Notes: a model not told the origin generated them from the letters alone. DNA of 64,000 nucleotides from Dyella_A ginsengisoli (GCF_044904665.1 NZ_JADIKM010000002.1:434001-498000); one strand, 5' to 3'; positions 32,162 to 46,783 are shown, numbered from the stretch's first letter. Program-made: numbers and translations.

Positions 32162-34303
32162 GTGGCCCGACAGAAACCCCTCAAGCTCTATCGCAATATC
32201 GGCATCATTGCGCACATCGACGCCGGCAAGACGACGACCACCGAGCGCGTCCTGTACTACACCGGCAAGAAGCACCAGATCGTCGACGTCCATGACACCA
32301 AGGACGGCAAGGGTTCGACCACGACCGACTATCTGGAGCAGGAGCGCAAGCGCGGCATCACCATCCAGTCGGCCGCCGTGTCGACCGAGTGGAAGGGCCA
32401 CCAGATCAACGTGATCGACACCCCCGGGCACGTGGACTTCACCATCGAGGTGAACCGCTCGCTGCGCGTGCTGGACGGCGCCGTGGTGGTGTTCGACGGC
32501 GTGGCCGGCGTGGAGCCGCAGACCGAGACCAACTGGCGCCTGGCCGACCAGTACAACGTGCCGCGCATGTGCTACGTCAACAAGATGGACCGCATCGGCG
32601 CGAACTTCAAACACTGCGTGGACGGCATCCGCAACCGCCTGGGCGCCAACGCCGTGCTGTGCCAGATTCCGCTGGGCAGCCACGACGAGTTCATCGGCAT
32701 GGCCGACCTGATCGCCGGCGTGGGCTACATCTGGAACAGCGACGACAAGGACAGCACCTGGGAAACCATCCCGCTGGACCAGATCGCCGATCATCCGAAG
32801 GTCAAGGCCTTCCAGGCCGCCGGTGACCGCGAGTGGGTGGCCAACCTGGCCTCGCTGCGCGAGCAGAGCATCGAGACGGCGGTGGAGATGGACGACGACG
32901 CCATGGACGCCTACCTGTCCAACGGCGACATCCCCTCGCTGGAGAAGCTCAAGGAGTGCATCCGCAAGGGCTGCGTCGCGGGCAAGCTGGTGCCGGTGTT
33001 CTGCGGCTCCTCGTACCGCAACAAGGGTGTGCAGCAGCTGCTGGACGGCGTGATCGACTACATGCCGTACCCGGGTGAGAACGGCGGCATCTCGATGGTG
33101 GACGAAGACGGCCACATCATCGGCGAGCAGGAAGTGTCCGACGACGCGCCGGTGCGCGCGCTGGCCTTCAAGGTGATCAACGACCAGTTCGGCACGCTCA
33201 CCTTCACCCGCATCTACTCGGGCGTGATCAAGAAGGGCGATACCCTGCAGAACGTGACCCGCGGCAAGAAGGAGCGCGTGGGCCGTATCGTGGAAGTGCA
33301 GGCCAACGCCACCAAGGAAATCGACGAGGTCCGCGCCGGCGACATCTGCGCCTTCGTCTCGATGAAGGAAACCGAGACCGGTGACTCGCTCACCGATCCG
33401 GCCCATCCGGTGCTGCTGGAGCGCATGCGCTTCCCCGACCCGGTGATCAGCGTGTCGGTGGAGCCGAAGAGCCGCAACGACATCGACAAGATGTCCACCG
33501 CGCTCTACAAGATGGTGAAGGCCGACCCGTCGCTGAAGCTGGAAGTGGACAAGGAAACCGGGCAGACCGTGCTCAAGGGCATGGGCGAACTGCACCTGGA
33601 AATCACCATCGACCGCATGCGCACCGAGCTGGGCGTGGACGCGAACATGGGCAAGCCCAAGGTCAGCTTCCGCGAAGCCTTCGGCCAGACCGTCGAGCAC
33701 ACCTACACCCACAAGAAGCAGTCCGGCGGTTCGGGCCAGTTCGCCGAAGTGAAGATGGTGTTCGAGCCGGGCGAGCCGGGTTCGGGCGTGGTGTTTTCCG
33801 ACGAGATCGTCGGCGGCCGCGTGCCGCGCGAGTACATCCCGGCGGTGCAGCACGCGATCGAGGTCGAGTCGCGCCAGGGCCAGGTGGCCGGCTACGAAGT
33901 GCTCGACTTCAAGGCGCGCCTGGTGGACGGCAAGTACCACGACGTCGACTCGTCGGCGCTGGCGTTCGAAATCGCCGGTCGTCAGTGCTTCCGCGAAGCG
34001 CAGCGCATGTCCAAGCCCAAGCTGCTCGAGCCGATCATGAGCCTGGAAGTGGTGACCGAGGCCGATTACCTCGGCGACATCATCGGCGACATCAACCGTC
34101 GTCGTGGCTCGGTCAGCGACCAGGGCCAGAAGGGTCCGCAGGCCTTCGTGCAGGGCTTCGTGCCGCTGGCGGAGATGTTCGGCTACATCAACTTCCTGCG
34201 TTCGGCCACCTCCGGCCGCGGCACCTTCACGATGATCTTCGATCACTACGAGGAAGTGCCGGCCAACCTGGTCGACAAGCTGATGGAGAAGGAAGCGAAG
34301 TAA
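32162..34303 (+). CDS. Elongation factor G, free-standing copy
   Basis: Ribosomal translocase GTPase, 713 residues, GTG start. The G domain shows GIIAHIDAGKTTTTERVLYY (P-loop), the switch region EQERKRGITIQSAAV, DTPGHVDFTIEVNRSLRVLD (G3) and VNKMDRIGANF (G4). Domains II to V follow to the C-terminal SGRGTFTMIFDHYEEVPANL. It is not in the rpsL-rpsG-fusA-tuf string expected for the main fusA: it has its own promoter and terminator. Its G domain departs from canonical fusA (an insertion around DTKDGKGSTTTDYLEQ), so I read it as a second EF-G paralogue. Some EF-G2 proteins act in ribosome recycling only. Confidence 0.9.
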   Translation: MARQKPLKLYRNIGIIAHIDAGKTTTTERVLYYTGKKHQIVDVHDTKDGKGSTTTDYLEQERKRGITIQSAAVSTEWKGHQINVIDTPGHVDFTIEVNRSLRVLDGAVVVFDGVAGVEPQTETNWRLADQYNVPRMCYVNKMDRIGANFKHCVDGIRNRLGANAVLCQIPLGSHDEFIGMADLIAGVGYIWNSDDKDSTWETIPLDQIADHPKVKAFQAAGDREWVANLASLREQSIETAVEMDDDAMDAYLSNGDIPSLEKLKECIRKGCVAGKLVPVFCGSSYRNKGVQQLLDGVIDYMPYPGENGGISMVDEDGHIIGEQEVSDDAPVRALAFKVINDQFGTLTFTRIYSGVIKKGDTLQNVTRGKKERVGRIVEVQANATKEIDEVRAGDICAFVSMKETETGDSLTDPAHPVLLERMRFPDPVISVSVEPKSRNDIDKMSTALYKMVKADPSLKLEVDKETGQTVLKGMGELHLEITIDRMRTELGVDANMGKPKVSFREAFGQTVEHTYTHKKQSGGSGQFAEVKMVFEPGEPGSGVVFSDEIVGGRVPREYIPAVQHAIEVESRQGQVAGYEVLDFKARLVDGKYHDVDSSALAFEIAGRQCFREAQRMSKPKLLEPIMSLEVVTEADYLGDIIGDINRRRGSVSDQGQKGPQAFVQGFVPLAEMFGYINFLRSATSGRGTFTMIFDHYEEVPANLVDKLMEKEAK

Positions 34304-34349
34304 GCCTTCGCTTGCGCAAGCACACTGGCTTCACGGCCGGTGTCCGAGA

Positions 34350-34380
34350 AAGCCCGGGGAGCGATCCCCGGGCTTTTTTT
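34350..34380 (+). terminator. Rho-independent terminator of the EF-G gene
   Basis: Perfect 11-bp stem AAGCCCGGGGA / TCCCCGGGCTT, loop GCGA, then a T run to 34380. Confidence 0.93.
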
Positions 34381-34539
34381 GTGCCTGCCGCAACTTCATG
34401 CGAGGCGCGCAAGTGGCCGCGCGCATCACTTGGTGCATCGCATGGTGACAACGCTGCGTGCGCTCGCCGATGCTCCGCGCCCACCGGTGATGCAGGGATC
34501 GCCGCAACCATCCGTTCGTCGACTGACAGGGAGATTCAC

Positions 34540-37455
34540 ATGCACATCGGCCACTCACCCGACACCGCAGATGCAATGCGCCCACAACCTCGCCGGCGAC
34601 GACTCGCACAGGCTTGCCAGGCGGCGCTGCTCGGATTGCTCGCGGCCGGCGTGGTGCAGGCGCAGGACACGCCATCGACGCCCACCGCACAACAGGCCGA
34701 CCAGAGCACCACCGCGAATCCGTCGACGCCCGCGAAGAAATCCGCCAAGCCCGCCGCCACCACGCTGCAGACGGTGGTGGTCACCGGCATCCGCGGCAGC
34801 ATCGAGAGTTCGATCAAGGCCAAGCAGAACTCCGATGACATCATCGAGGCGATCTCGGCCGAGGACATCGGCAAGTTGCCCGACGCCAGCATCGCCGAGA
34901 GCCTGGCCCGCCTGCCCGGCCTGGCCACGCAGCGGCTGGACGGCCGCGCCAACGTGATCTCGATCCGCGGCCTGTCGCCGGACTTTGCCGGCACCACGCT
35001 CAACGGGCGCGAGCAGGCCACCATCGGCGAGAACCGCGGCGTGGAGTACGACCAGTACCCCTCCGAGCTGATCAGCAGCGCAGCGGTCTACAAGACGCCG
35101 GACGCCAGCCTGATCGGCCAGGGCCTGTCCGGCACGGTCGACCTGCACACGATCCGCCCGCTTGACCTGCCCCATCGCGCCGTCGTGCTCAACCTGCGCG
35201 GCGAGCACACCAGCAACGGCAAGCTCAACCCCGGCTCCGGTGTGGGCGACATGGGGCACCGCGCCAGCTTCTCGTACATCGACCAGTTCTTTAACCACAC
35301 CCTCGGCGTCGCCGTGGGCTTCGCCCAGCTCGATTCGCCGATCCAGGAAAAGCAGTACCAGGCGTGGTGGTGGAGCGTGGACAACGGTCCGGGCAGCGCC
35401 GAGCAGAACTGGGGCGCCCCGCACACGCCGGGCATGCCCGACGGCGTGATCTCGCAGGAAGGCATGCAGCTGCGCGCCAAGTCCGAGCGGCAGAAGCGCA
35501 ACGGCCTGATGGCGGTGGTCGAGTGGGCGCCCGGCGAGCACTACCACTCCACGCTGGACATGTACTTCTCCACCTTCAACCAGCGCCAGTTCACCAACGG
35601 CCTGCAGTGGTCGAGCAGCCCGTGGGACGGCATCTCCTACAGCAACGTCGGCGTCACGCCGTACCAGCCGTATCCGCTGGTCACCTCCGGCACCATCGAC
35701 GGCATCAAGCCGATCATGCAGAACGAGTTCAACCGCGAGCACGACAAGCTGTTCTCGGTGGGCTGGAACAACCAGTACGACTTCGGCAACGGCTGGCAGG
35801 GCACGGCCGACCTGTCCTACTCCACCGCGAAGAAGAAGCTGCGCGACGCCTACCTGTTCACCGGCCTGCCCAACGGCGGCACCACCAGCGTCGACTTCAA
35901 CACGCCGGTGGGCAACGGCTATCCCGACTTCCGCCCCGGCGTGGATCTGTCCAACCCGGCCAACGTGGTGTTCACCGACCCGGACAACTACGGCTACAAC
36001 GGCCGCGAGGAGTTCGACCGCCAGAAGGACACGATCAAGGCGGTCCGGCTGGAGGCGACGCATCCGGCCGGCTGGATCTTCTCCGACTTCACGCTCGGCG
36101 CGGACTACTCCGAGCGCACCAAGGTGAAGTCCGCGGACGTCTATTTCGCCTGGCTCAACGGCAACGGCTCGGCCAACGGCACCTACAACCACGACTTCGG
36201 CACGCCGATCGGCGCCAGCCTGCTCGGCTCGCCCACCTCGCTCGGCTACGGCGGCATTCCCGGCATCGTCTATTACGACGTGCTCGACGCCCTCTCCAGC
36301 CAGTTCTACCTCACTGCCCGCAACGGCCTGGCCGACTACAACCGCAACTACACCGTGCGCGAGAAGGTGCCGGTGGCCTACGCCAAGTTCACCATCGACA
36401 GCCATCTGGGCGACGTGCCACTGCGCGGCAACGTGGGCGTGCAGTTCGTGCGCACCGACCAGTCGTCGCAGGCGCTGCAGACCAACGGCGACACCCTGGT
36501 GGGCCGCATCGCCGACGGCGCGAAGTACAACGAGGTGCTGCCCAGCCTGAACCTGGTGGCCCAGCTCACCGATCGCCAGTACCTGCGCTTCGGCCTGGCC
36601 AAGACCATGGCGCGCGGGCGCATCGACGACGAGAAGGTCGCCACCTCCGCCGGCGTGTCCGAAGTGACGAACGGACCGGCCGCCGGCCAGGTGCTGTGGT
36701 CGGGCAGCGGCGGCAACCCCAAGCTCAAGCCGTACATCGCGGTGGGCACCGACCTCTCGTGGGAAAACTACTTCGGCACGTCCAGTTACGTCGCCGTGGC
36801 CGTGTTCAACAAGAACCTGCTGAACTACATCTACAGGCAAACCACGCTCGACTACGACTTCTCCCACTACACCAACGACAACCCCACGCTCACGCCCACC
36901 AGCAATATCGGCTCGTTCACCCGGCCCGAGAACGGCACCGGCGGCAAGATGCAGGGCCTGGAGCTGTCCGGCGCGCTGGAAGGCGGCCTGCTGATGGATG
37001 CGCTGGACGGCTTCGGAATACAGGCGAACTACTCGCTGACCAACAGCTACATTCCCAAGAGCTCGATCTCGTCCATCCCCGGTGGGCCGCGCACCCTGCC
37101 CGGGCTGTCGCACAAGGTGGCGAACCTGGCGCTGTACTACGAGAAGCACGGCTTCTCCGCGCGCATCGCCGAGCGCTATCGCTCCTCGTTCACCGGCGAG
37201 GCGGTGGCGCTGTTCGACCAGCTCGGCTACACCAAGGTGCTGGCCAACAAGCAGACCGACCTGCAGCTCGGCTATGCCTTCGACGAAGGGCGCTGGAACG
37301 GCCTGTCGATCCTGCTGCAGGTGAACAACCTCACCAACACGCCCGATACCACCCAGCAGATCGCCGGCCTGCCCGACGGCGTGCAGGTGGCGCGTCCGCT
37401 GGAGTACGACACCTGGGGACGCACCGTGATGTTCGGGGTGAACTACAAGCTCTGA
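34540..37455 (+). CDS. TonB-dependent outer-membrane receptor (Xanthomonas/Caulobacter type)
   Basis: 971 residues. After a long signal sequence (hydrophobic core AALLGLLAAGVVQA) and a low-complexity Thr/Pro/Ala linker comes the TonB box and plug: TTLQTVVVTGIRGSIESSIK, IGKLPDASIAESLARLPGLA and DGRANVISIRGLSPDFAGTT. The rest is a 22-strand barrel ending YDTWGRTVMFGVNYKL (terminal aromatic-hydrophobic strand). The N-terminal motifs match the TIGR01782-type receptors that in Xanthomonas and Caulobacter often import sugars or other nutrients. I see no Fur box upstream, which argues against a simple siderophore receptor. Substrate unknown. Confidence 0.92.
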   Translation: MHIGHSPDTADAMRPQPRRRRLAQACQAALLGLLAAGVVQAQDTPSTPTAQQADQSTTANPSTPAKKSAKPAATTLQTVVVTGIRGSIESSIKAKQNSDDIIEAISAEDIGKLPDASIAESLARLPGLATQRLDGRANVISIRGLSPDFAGTTLNGREQATIGENRGVEYDQYPSELISSAAVYKTPDASLIGQGLSGTVDLHTIRPLDLPHRAVVLNLRGEHTSNGKLNPGSGVGDMGHRASFSYIDQFFNHTLGVAVGFAQLDSPIQEKQYQAWWWSVDNGPGSAEQNWGAPHTPGMPDGVISQEGMQLRAKSERQKRNGLMAVVEWAPGEHYHSTLDMYFSTFNQRQFTNGLQWSSSPWDGISYSNVGVTPYQPYPLVTSGTIDGIKPIMQNEFNREHDKLFSVGWNNQYDFGNGWQGTADLSYSTAKKKLRDAYLFTGLPNGGTTSVDFNTPVGNGYPDFRPGVDLSNPANVVFTDPDNYGYNGREEFDRQKDTIKAVRLEATHPAGWIFSDFTLGADYSERTKVKSADVYFAWLNGNGSANGTYNHDFGTPIGASLLGSPTSLGYGGIPGIVYYDVLDALSSQFYLTARNGLADYNRNYTVREKVPVAYAKFTIDSHLGDVPLRGNVGVQFVRTDQSSQALQTNGDTLVGRIADGAKYNEVLPSLNLVAQLTDRQYLRFGLAKTMARGRIDDEKVATSAGVSEVTNGPAAGQVLWSGSGGNPKLKPYIAVGTDLSWENYFGTSSYVAVAVFNKNLLNYIYRQTTLDYDFSHYTNDNPTLTPTSNIGSFTRPENGTGGKMQGLELSGALEGGLLMDALDGFGIQANYSLTNSYIPKSSISSIPGGPRTLPGLSHKVANLALYYEKHGFSARIAERYRSSFTGEAVALFDQLGYTKVLANKQTDLQLGYAFDEGRWNGLSILLQVNNLTNTPDTTQQIAGLPDGVQVARPLEYDTWGRTVMFGVNYKL

Positions 37456-37460
37456 ACCAT

Positions 37461-37491
37461 GCCACGGCCCGGGCAGCGCCCGGGCCGTGGC
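37461..37491 (+). terminator. 14-bp hairpin after the TonB receptor
   Basis: GCCACGGCCCGGGC, loop AGC, GCCCGGGCCGTGGC: a perfect 14-bp stem just after the stop codon with no U tract. A similar structure follows prfC at 42106. Confidence 0.7.
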
Positions 37492-37565
37492 CATCCGGTG
37501 CAAGCGCCCGCGCGCCCGCGCATACTCCGGAATGTGCAATCACGCACCTCGGGGAGAACTACCGG

Positions 37566-38975
37566 ATGAAAGCAGCATTCGCCTTGCGGCCCCTGGCCGC
37601 TGTGCTCGCGCTCGGCCTGACGACCACCACCGCGACGGCCGCGCCGCCGCACGTGCCGATGCAGACCCGTGAACTGGGCGAGGCGATGGCCATGCTGCGC
37701 CACGCGATCAGCGTGCCCACCGTGAAGGGCAACCACCAGGTGCCTGCCCTGGCGGCCTACTTCGCCGACAAGTTCAAGGAAGGCGGCTTCGCCGCAGACG
37801 ACATCCAGATCATCCCGGTCGGCGAGACCGCCGCCATGGCCGTCCGCTACCGCGGCACCGGGCACGGCAAGCCGATCTACCTGTCCGGCCATATGGACGT
37901 GGTGGCCGCGAAACGTGCCGACTGGACGCGCGATCCGTTCACCCTGATCCAGGAAAACGGCTACCTCTACGGCCGCGGCACGGCGGACATGAAGACCGCC
38001 GCGGTAGTGCTGGTGGAGACCCTGATCCGCCTCAAGCGTGAAGGCTTCACGCCGAGCCGCGACATCGTGCTGCTGCTGTCGGGCGACGAAGAAACCGACA
38101 TGGCCACCACCCGCGAGCTGGCCAAGCGCTACCACGACGCCGAATTCCTGCTCAACGCCGACGCCGGCGGCGGCACGCTGGACCCGGCCAGCGGCAAGCC
38201 GGTGGTCTACCAGATCCAGGCCGCCGAAAAGACCTATGCGGACTTCCGCATCACCCTCACCTCGCCCGGCGGCCACTCCAGCGAACCGACCGCGGACAAC
38301 GCCATCTACCGCCTGGCCAAGGTGATCGACCGCGTGGGCGGCTACGCCTTCCCGCCGATGATCAACGACATCACCCGCGCCTCGCTGCACGCCACCGGCG
38401 CCCACACGCCCGGCCCGCTGGGCGAAGCGATGACGCGTTACGCCGCCCATCCGGACGACGCTGCCGCAGCCGCCACCATCTCCGCCGATCCGGCCTACGT
38501 CGGGCAGATCCGCACCACCTGCGTGGCGACCATGCTCGACGGCGGCCACGCGCTCAACGCCCTGCCGCAGAGCGCCAGCGTCAACGTCAACTGCCGCATC
38601 TTCCCCGGCACCTCGGTGGCCAGCGTGCGTGACACCCTAACCAAGGTGATCGACGACCCCAGCGCCAGCATCACCGTGCTGCCGCCCCCGCCCGTGGAAA
38701 GCCCCGCCTCACCGCTGCGCCCGGACGTGATCGCCGCCGTCACCGACACCGTGCACGCGCGCTTCCCGGGCGTGGAGATCGCCCCCGGCATGTCCGCCGG
38801 CGCCTCCGACAGCATGTACTTCCGCAACGCCGGCGTACCCAGCTACGGCGTCGATGCCGCCTTCACCAAACCCGACGACACCTTCGCCCACGGCCTCAAC
38901 GAAAAGCTGCCCGCCTCTGAAGTGGGCGCGGGGCTGGAGTTCTGGCACCGGGTGTTGATGCAGCTGACGAAATAA
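37566..38975 (+). CDS. Secreted M20/M25/M40 family metallopeptidase
   Basis: 469 residues with a signal peptide (MKAAFALRPLAAVLALGLTT). The di-zinc site is readable: LSGHMDVVAA (His), YGRGTADMKTAAVV (bridging Asp), LLLSGDEETDMA (catalytic Glu pair), LNADAGGG (Asp) and a C-terminal histidine in FAHGLNEKLPA. The dimerisation domain includes TLTSPGGHSSEPTADNAIYR. Likely a periplasmic carboxypeptidase or aminoacylase. The ribosome site is GGGGAG 11 bases upstream. It is 110 bp downstream of the TonB receptor, a pairing that could serve peptide scavenging. Confidence 0.9.
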   Translation: MKAAFALRPLAAVLALGLTTTTATAAPPHVPMQTRELGEAMAMLRHAISVPTVKGNHQVPALAAYFADKFKEGGFAADDIQIIPVGETAAMAVRYRGTGHGKPIYLSGHMDVVAAKRADWTRDPFTLIQENGYLYGRGTADMKTAAVVLVETLIRLKREGFTPSRDIVLLLSGDEETDMATTRELAKRYHDAEFLLNADAGGGTLDPASGKPVVYQIQAAEKTYADFRITLTSPGGHSSEPTADNAIYRLAKVIDRVGGYAFPPMINDITRASLHATGAHTPGPLGEAMTRYAAHPDDAAAAATISADPAYVGQIRTTCVATMLDGGHALNALPQSASVNVNCRIFPGTSVASVRDTLTKVIDDPSASITVLPPPPVESPASPLRPDVIAAVTDTVHARFPGVEIAPGMSAGASDSMYFRNAGVPSYGVDAAFTKPDDTFAHGLNEKLPASEVGAGLEFWHRVLMQLTK

Positions 38976-39129
38976 GCGGTAGCACGTTCACTATCGGTCG
39001 AAATTAATCGGCAGCCCGGAAACGATTTCCTGGCCTTTCAAGCTGTTTGGGGATCGTTTTATCGGCCATTTGCGACACTAACAGACACCGCACGACTGTA
39101 AAGAGTGATTGAGGCCACAGGCAAGCATT

Positions 39130-39948
39130 ATGCGTTTCAATCAAATTCTCGTTGTCGATTCAATTCCCACGGGCGAAAGAAACACTGCACGTGAGCTGCA
39201 TCAGGACGTTTGTCTGCGTGCGCGGTTGTTCGCGCCTGCACCGGAAGTCCTGTACCACCGTCTGGAGAGCCGCGGACAGCTTCTCGCATTACTTTCCGAG
39301 TTGGCTGCCGCGGCATCGGCTGCGGGAGATATTCCGGTACTCCACATTGAATGCCACGGAAACAACGATGGCTTGGAATTTGCGGATAAATCGTTCGCTA
39401 CGTGGGCCGACATTAAAGAGCCACTGACGGCGCTTAATGTCGCAACGGGCATGAACCTGCTTGTAGTTGTTGCCGCATGTAATGGCAGCGCCATTACCAA
39501 CACGCTTGGCCCCACGGATCGTGCGCCACTTCACGGGCTCATCGGACCAATTCGCTCTGTCTTACCGTCTGAATTGATGAGTGCCTACCTTGCGCTTTAC
39601 GAGACGCTGCTACGCACACGAAGCGCACGGCTGGCGGTGGACGACATGCGTGCCACATCGCCAGATACGTTCGTCTATCGCCCAGCGCAGTGGTTTTTCC
39701 AGCATGTCTGGGATCAATACCAAGCAACACAAGAGACGCCAGAAGCTCGATTGGAGCGCGGACGAAAAATGGCGGCAAATCCCCCGGATGATTACGTTGG
39801 CCCACCCGTTCGGCCGGAGCAGTTCGCCCAACTTCTGGCCGACAAAAACCGGGAATTCTTCGATAAGTACCGACGCATTTTCTTCCTTTGTGATCTTTTC
39901 CCCGAGCACGAGACCCGGTTTCCGGTGAATTACGTAGTCGCTGAGTGA
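39130..39948 (+). CDS. Orphan caspase/CHAT-like putative cysteine protease
   Basis: 272 residues of a family I do not know by name. A caspase-like catalytic dyad is visible: His76 in IPVLHIECHGNNDG (strand, then H-G) and Cys117 in LLVVVAACNGSAIT (strand, then A-C-x-G), spaced 41 residues as in CHAT/caspase p20-like folds. After the dyad a conserved-looking helix region runs from GPTDRAPLHGLIGPIRSVLP to the C-terminus. Base composition is close to half G+C, far below neighbours, and codon choice is different. No obvious partner (gasdermin, TPR sensor, ATPase) is adjacent; the gene stands alone between an M20 peptidase and a repeat block. I chose ATG 39130; a TTG at 39109 would add seven residues. 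The protease assignment is by motif only. Confidence 0.62.
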   Translation: MRFNQILVVDSIPTGERNTARELHQDVCLRARLFAPAPEVLYHRLESRGQLLALLSELAAAASAAGDIPVLHIECHGNNDGLEFADKSFATWADIKEPLTALNVATGMNLLVVVAACNGSAITNTLGPTDRAPLHGLIGPIRSVLPSELMSAYLALYETLLRTRSARLAVDDMRATSPDTFVYRPAQWFFQHVWDQYQATQETPEARLERGRKMAANPPDDYVGPPVRPEQFAQLLADKNREFFDKYRRIFFLCDLFPEHETRFPVNYVVAE

Positions 39949-40438
39949 CAGGCCCTACCGAACTGCCATTCACACACCCGGAAAAATGGCGGTCCCAACA
40001 TGAGCTCTGGCAATTGATTTTTCCGCGAGCGCGCCATCCGGGCGCACCAGGTGCGCGCCAGGATAGCGCGCCGCTCTACCCGGGGCCCCTGTGCGGCGGT
40101 GAGGCGGGGTCGACAGGCCCCGAAGGGGGAATCGGCAGGATGCCGATTCCTTTTCGCAAGCACAGGGATGTGCTGTCGAAAAGCCCGGCCCCGGCTCACG
40201 GACTTGCCGGGCATGGATGCCCGGCAAGCGCCAAGCGGGGTGGCCTTTCTCTTTGGTTACTTTCTCTTTGGCCACGCAAAGAGAAAGTGACTCGGGGGCC
40301 GAAGGGGCACGAAGGCTCTTCCGCTCTTCGCTCTGCGCACACACAGCAAACTGCATAAGAGCGCCCCCTCACCCCAGCCCTCTCCCCCGGCGCTGCCAGG
40401 GGAGAGGGAGCTCAGCGCGCTGAGGGAGAGGTGGCGGC
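39949..40438. repeat. Mosaic of palindromic repeats between the caspase-like gene and prfC
   Basis: About 490 bp with no real gene. It holds at least four strong hairpins in a row: 40128-40150 (10-bp stem, GGAATCGGCA arm), 40203-40228 (12-bp stem around CTTGCCGGGCAT), 40257-40290 (14 pairs, CTTTCTCTTTG arm) and 40378-40408 (CCCTCTCCCC / GGGGAGAGGG). From memory, the wording (a GCCGGGCATGGATGCC-type segment, then CTTTGGTTACTTTCTCTTTG, and CCCCTCACCCCAGCCC) resembles dispersed repeats of Xanthomonadaceae and pseudomonads. Translated frames through it are the spurious proteins such repeats produce. Confidence 0.7.
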
Positions 40439-40501
40439 ATGGGGCCCAACTACCCATCCAAGCTACAATTACCGGTTCGCGCTCAAGCCGACCCGCTCCC
40501 C

Positions 40502-42103
<1,602 letters not shown>

Positions 42104-42105
42104 TC

Positions 42106-42136
42106 GCCGGCGGCGGCGCAGCGCGCCGCCGCCGGC
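42106..42136 (+). terminator. 14-bp hairpin after prfC
   Basis: GCCGGCGGCGGCGC, loop AGC, GCGCCGCCGCCGGC directly after the stop codon. No U tract. Stem length and loop match the structure behind the TonB receptor. Confidence 0.7.
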
Positions 42137-42258
42137 CGCCCCGCCTACCGCGGCAGGCGGGCCACCGCTACTCTGGGCATCGCCACCGACCCGCCGGATC
42201 GTCCGGACGGGCGACGGCAGGGCTCCCCTCACGGCGCCCGGCGACCTCCCGGACCGTC

Positions 42259-45918
<3,660 letters not shown>

Positions 45919-45922
45919 CCCC

Positions 45923-46783
45923 ATGGCCGACACCCCTGCCCCCGCCGACGACATCGAACGCATCGAACTGAGCCTGTTCGTGCAGGCCCTGCGCGAGCGC
46001 TACGGCTACGACTTCGCCGGCTACGCGCCGGCCTCGCTGGCGCGCCGCGTGCGCCAGCTGGTGCGCGACCACCGTACCGACACGGTGAGCGCGCTCACCG
46101 GCCGGCTGCTGCATGAGCCGGACTTCCTGCCGCAGGTGCTGCAGGGCCTGTCGGTGCCGGTGTCGGACATGTTCCGCGACCCGCCGGTGTTCCGCGCGCT
46201 GCGCGACCGCGTACTGCCGGTGCTCGCTTCCTACCCGCGCATCAACATCTGGCAGGCCGGCTGCGCGCACGGGCAGGAGGTGTACTCGCTGGCGATCCTG
46301 CTGGAGGAAGCCGGCCTGTACGACCGCTGCCAGATCTACGCCACCGACTTCAACGAGCAGGCGCTGGAGCACGCGCGCGAGGGCATCTATGCGGCCAGCG
46401 AAGCGCCGCAGTGGTCGCGCAACTACCAGGCCGCCGGCGGCCTGCACTCGCTCACCGACTACACCAGCGCGCGCTACCAGTTCATCAAGCTCGACGACCG
46501 GCTGCGCCGCAACGTCACCTTCGCCCAGCACAACCTGGTGGCCGACGGGGTGTTCTGCGAGGCGCACCTGGTGCTGTGCCGCAACGTGCTGATCTATTTT
46601 TCCAATGCGCTGCAGAACCGCACGCTGGGCCTGTTCCGCGACAGCCTGGTACGCGACGGCTTCCTCTGCCTGGGCATGCGCGAGAACCTGGACTTCGCGC
46701 CCGTCGCGGCGGACTTCATGCCGGTGGATCCGGCGCTGCGGCTGTATCGCCGCGCGCGCGGCGGGTCGACCACCGGCGCATGA
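45923..46783 (+). CDS. CheR-type protein-glutamate O-methyltransferase
   Basis: 286 residues with the N-terminal helical CheR domain (ERIELSLFVQALRERYGYDF; LARRVRQLV) and the SAM-binding methyltransferase domain (INIWQAGCAHGQEVYSLAIL; IYATDFNEQALEHAREGIY; LVLCRNVLIYFSNALQN). CheR normally methylates glutamates of chemoreceptors. No chemoreceptor gene lies nearby; the upstream HAMP-containing kinase or its coiled coil is a possible alternative target. The stop overlaps the cheB start (ATGA). Confidence 0.9.
   Translation: MADTPAPADDIERIELSLFVQALRERYGYDFAGYAPASLARRVRQLVRDHRTDTVSALTGRLLHEPDFLPQVLQGLSVPVSDMFRDPPVFRALRDRVLPVLASYPRINIWQAGCAHGQEVYSLAILLEEAGLYDRCQIYATDFNEQALEHAREGIYAASEAPQWSRNYQAAGGLHSLTDYTSARYQFIKLDDRLRRNVTFAQHNLVADGVFCEAHLVLCRNVLIYFSNALQNRTLGLFRDSLVRDGFLCLGMRENLDFAPVAADFMPVDPALRLYRRARGGSTTGA

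Noticed and set aside
39970..40356. Open frames of 80-137 codons on both strands in the repeat block
   Set aside because: They translate palindromic repeats and resemble spurious repeat-derived proteins; no ribosome site.
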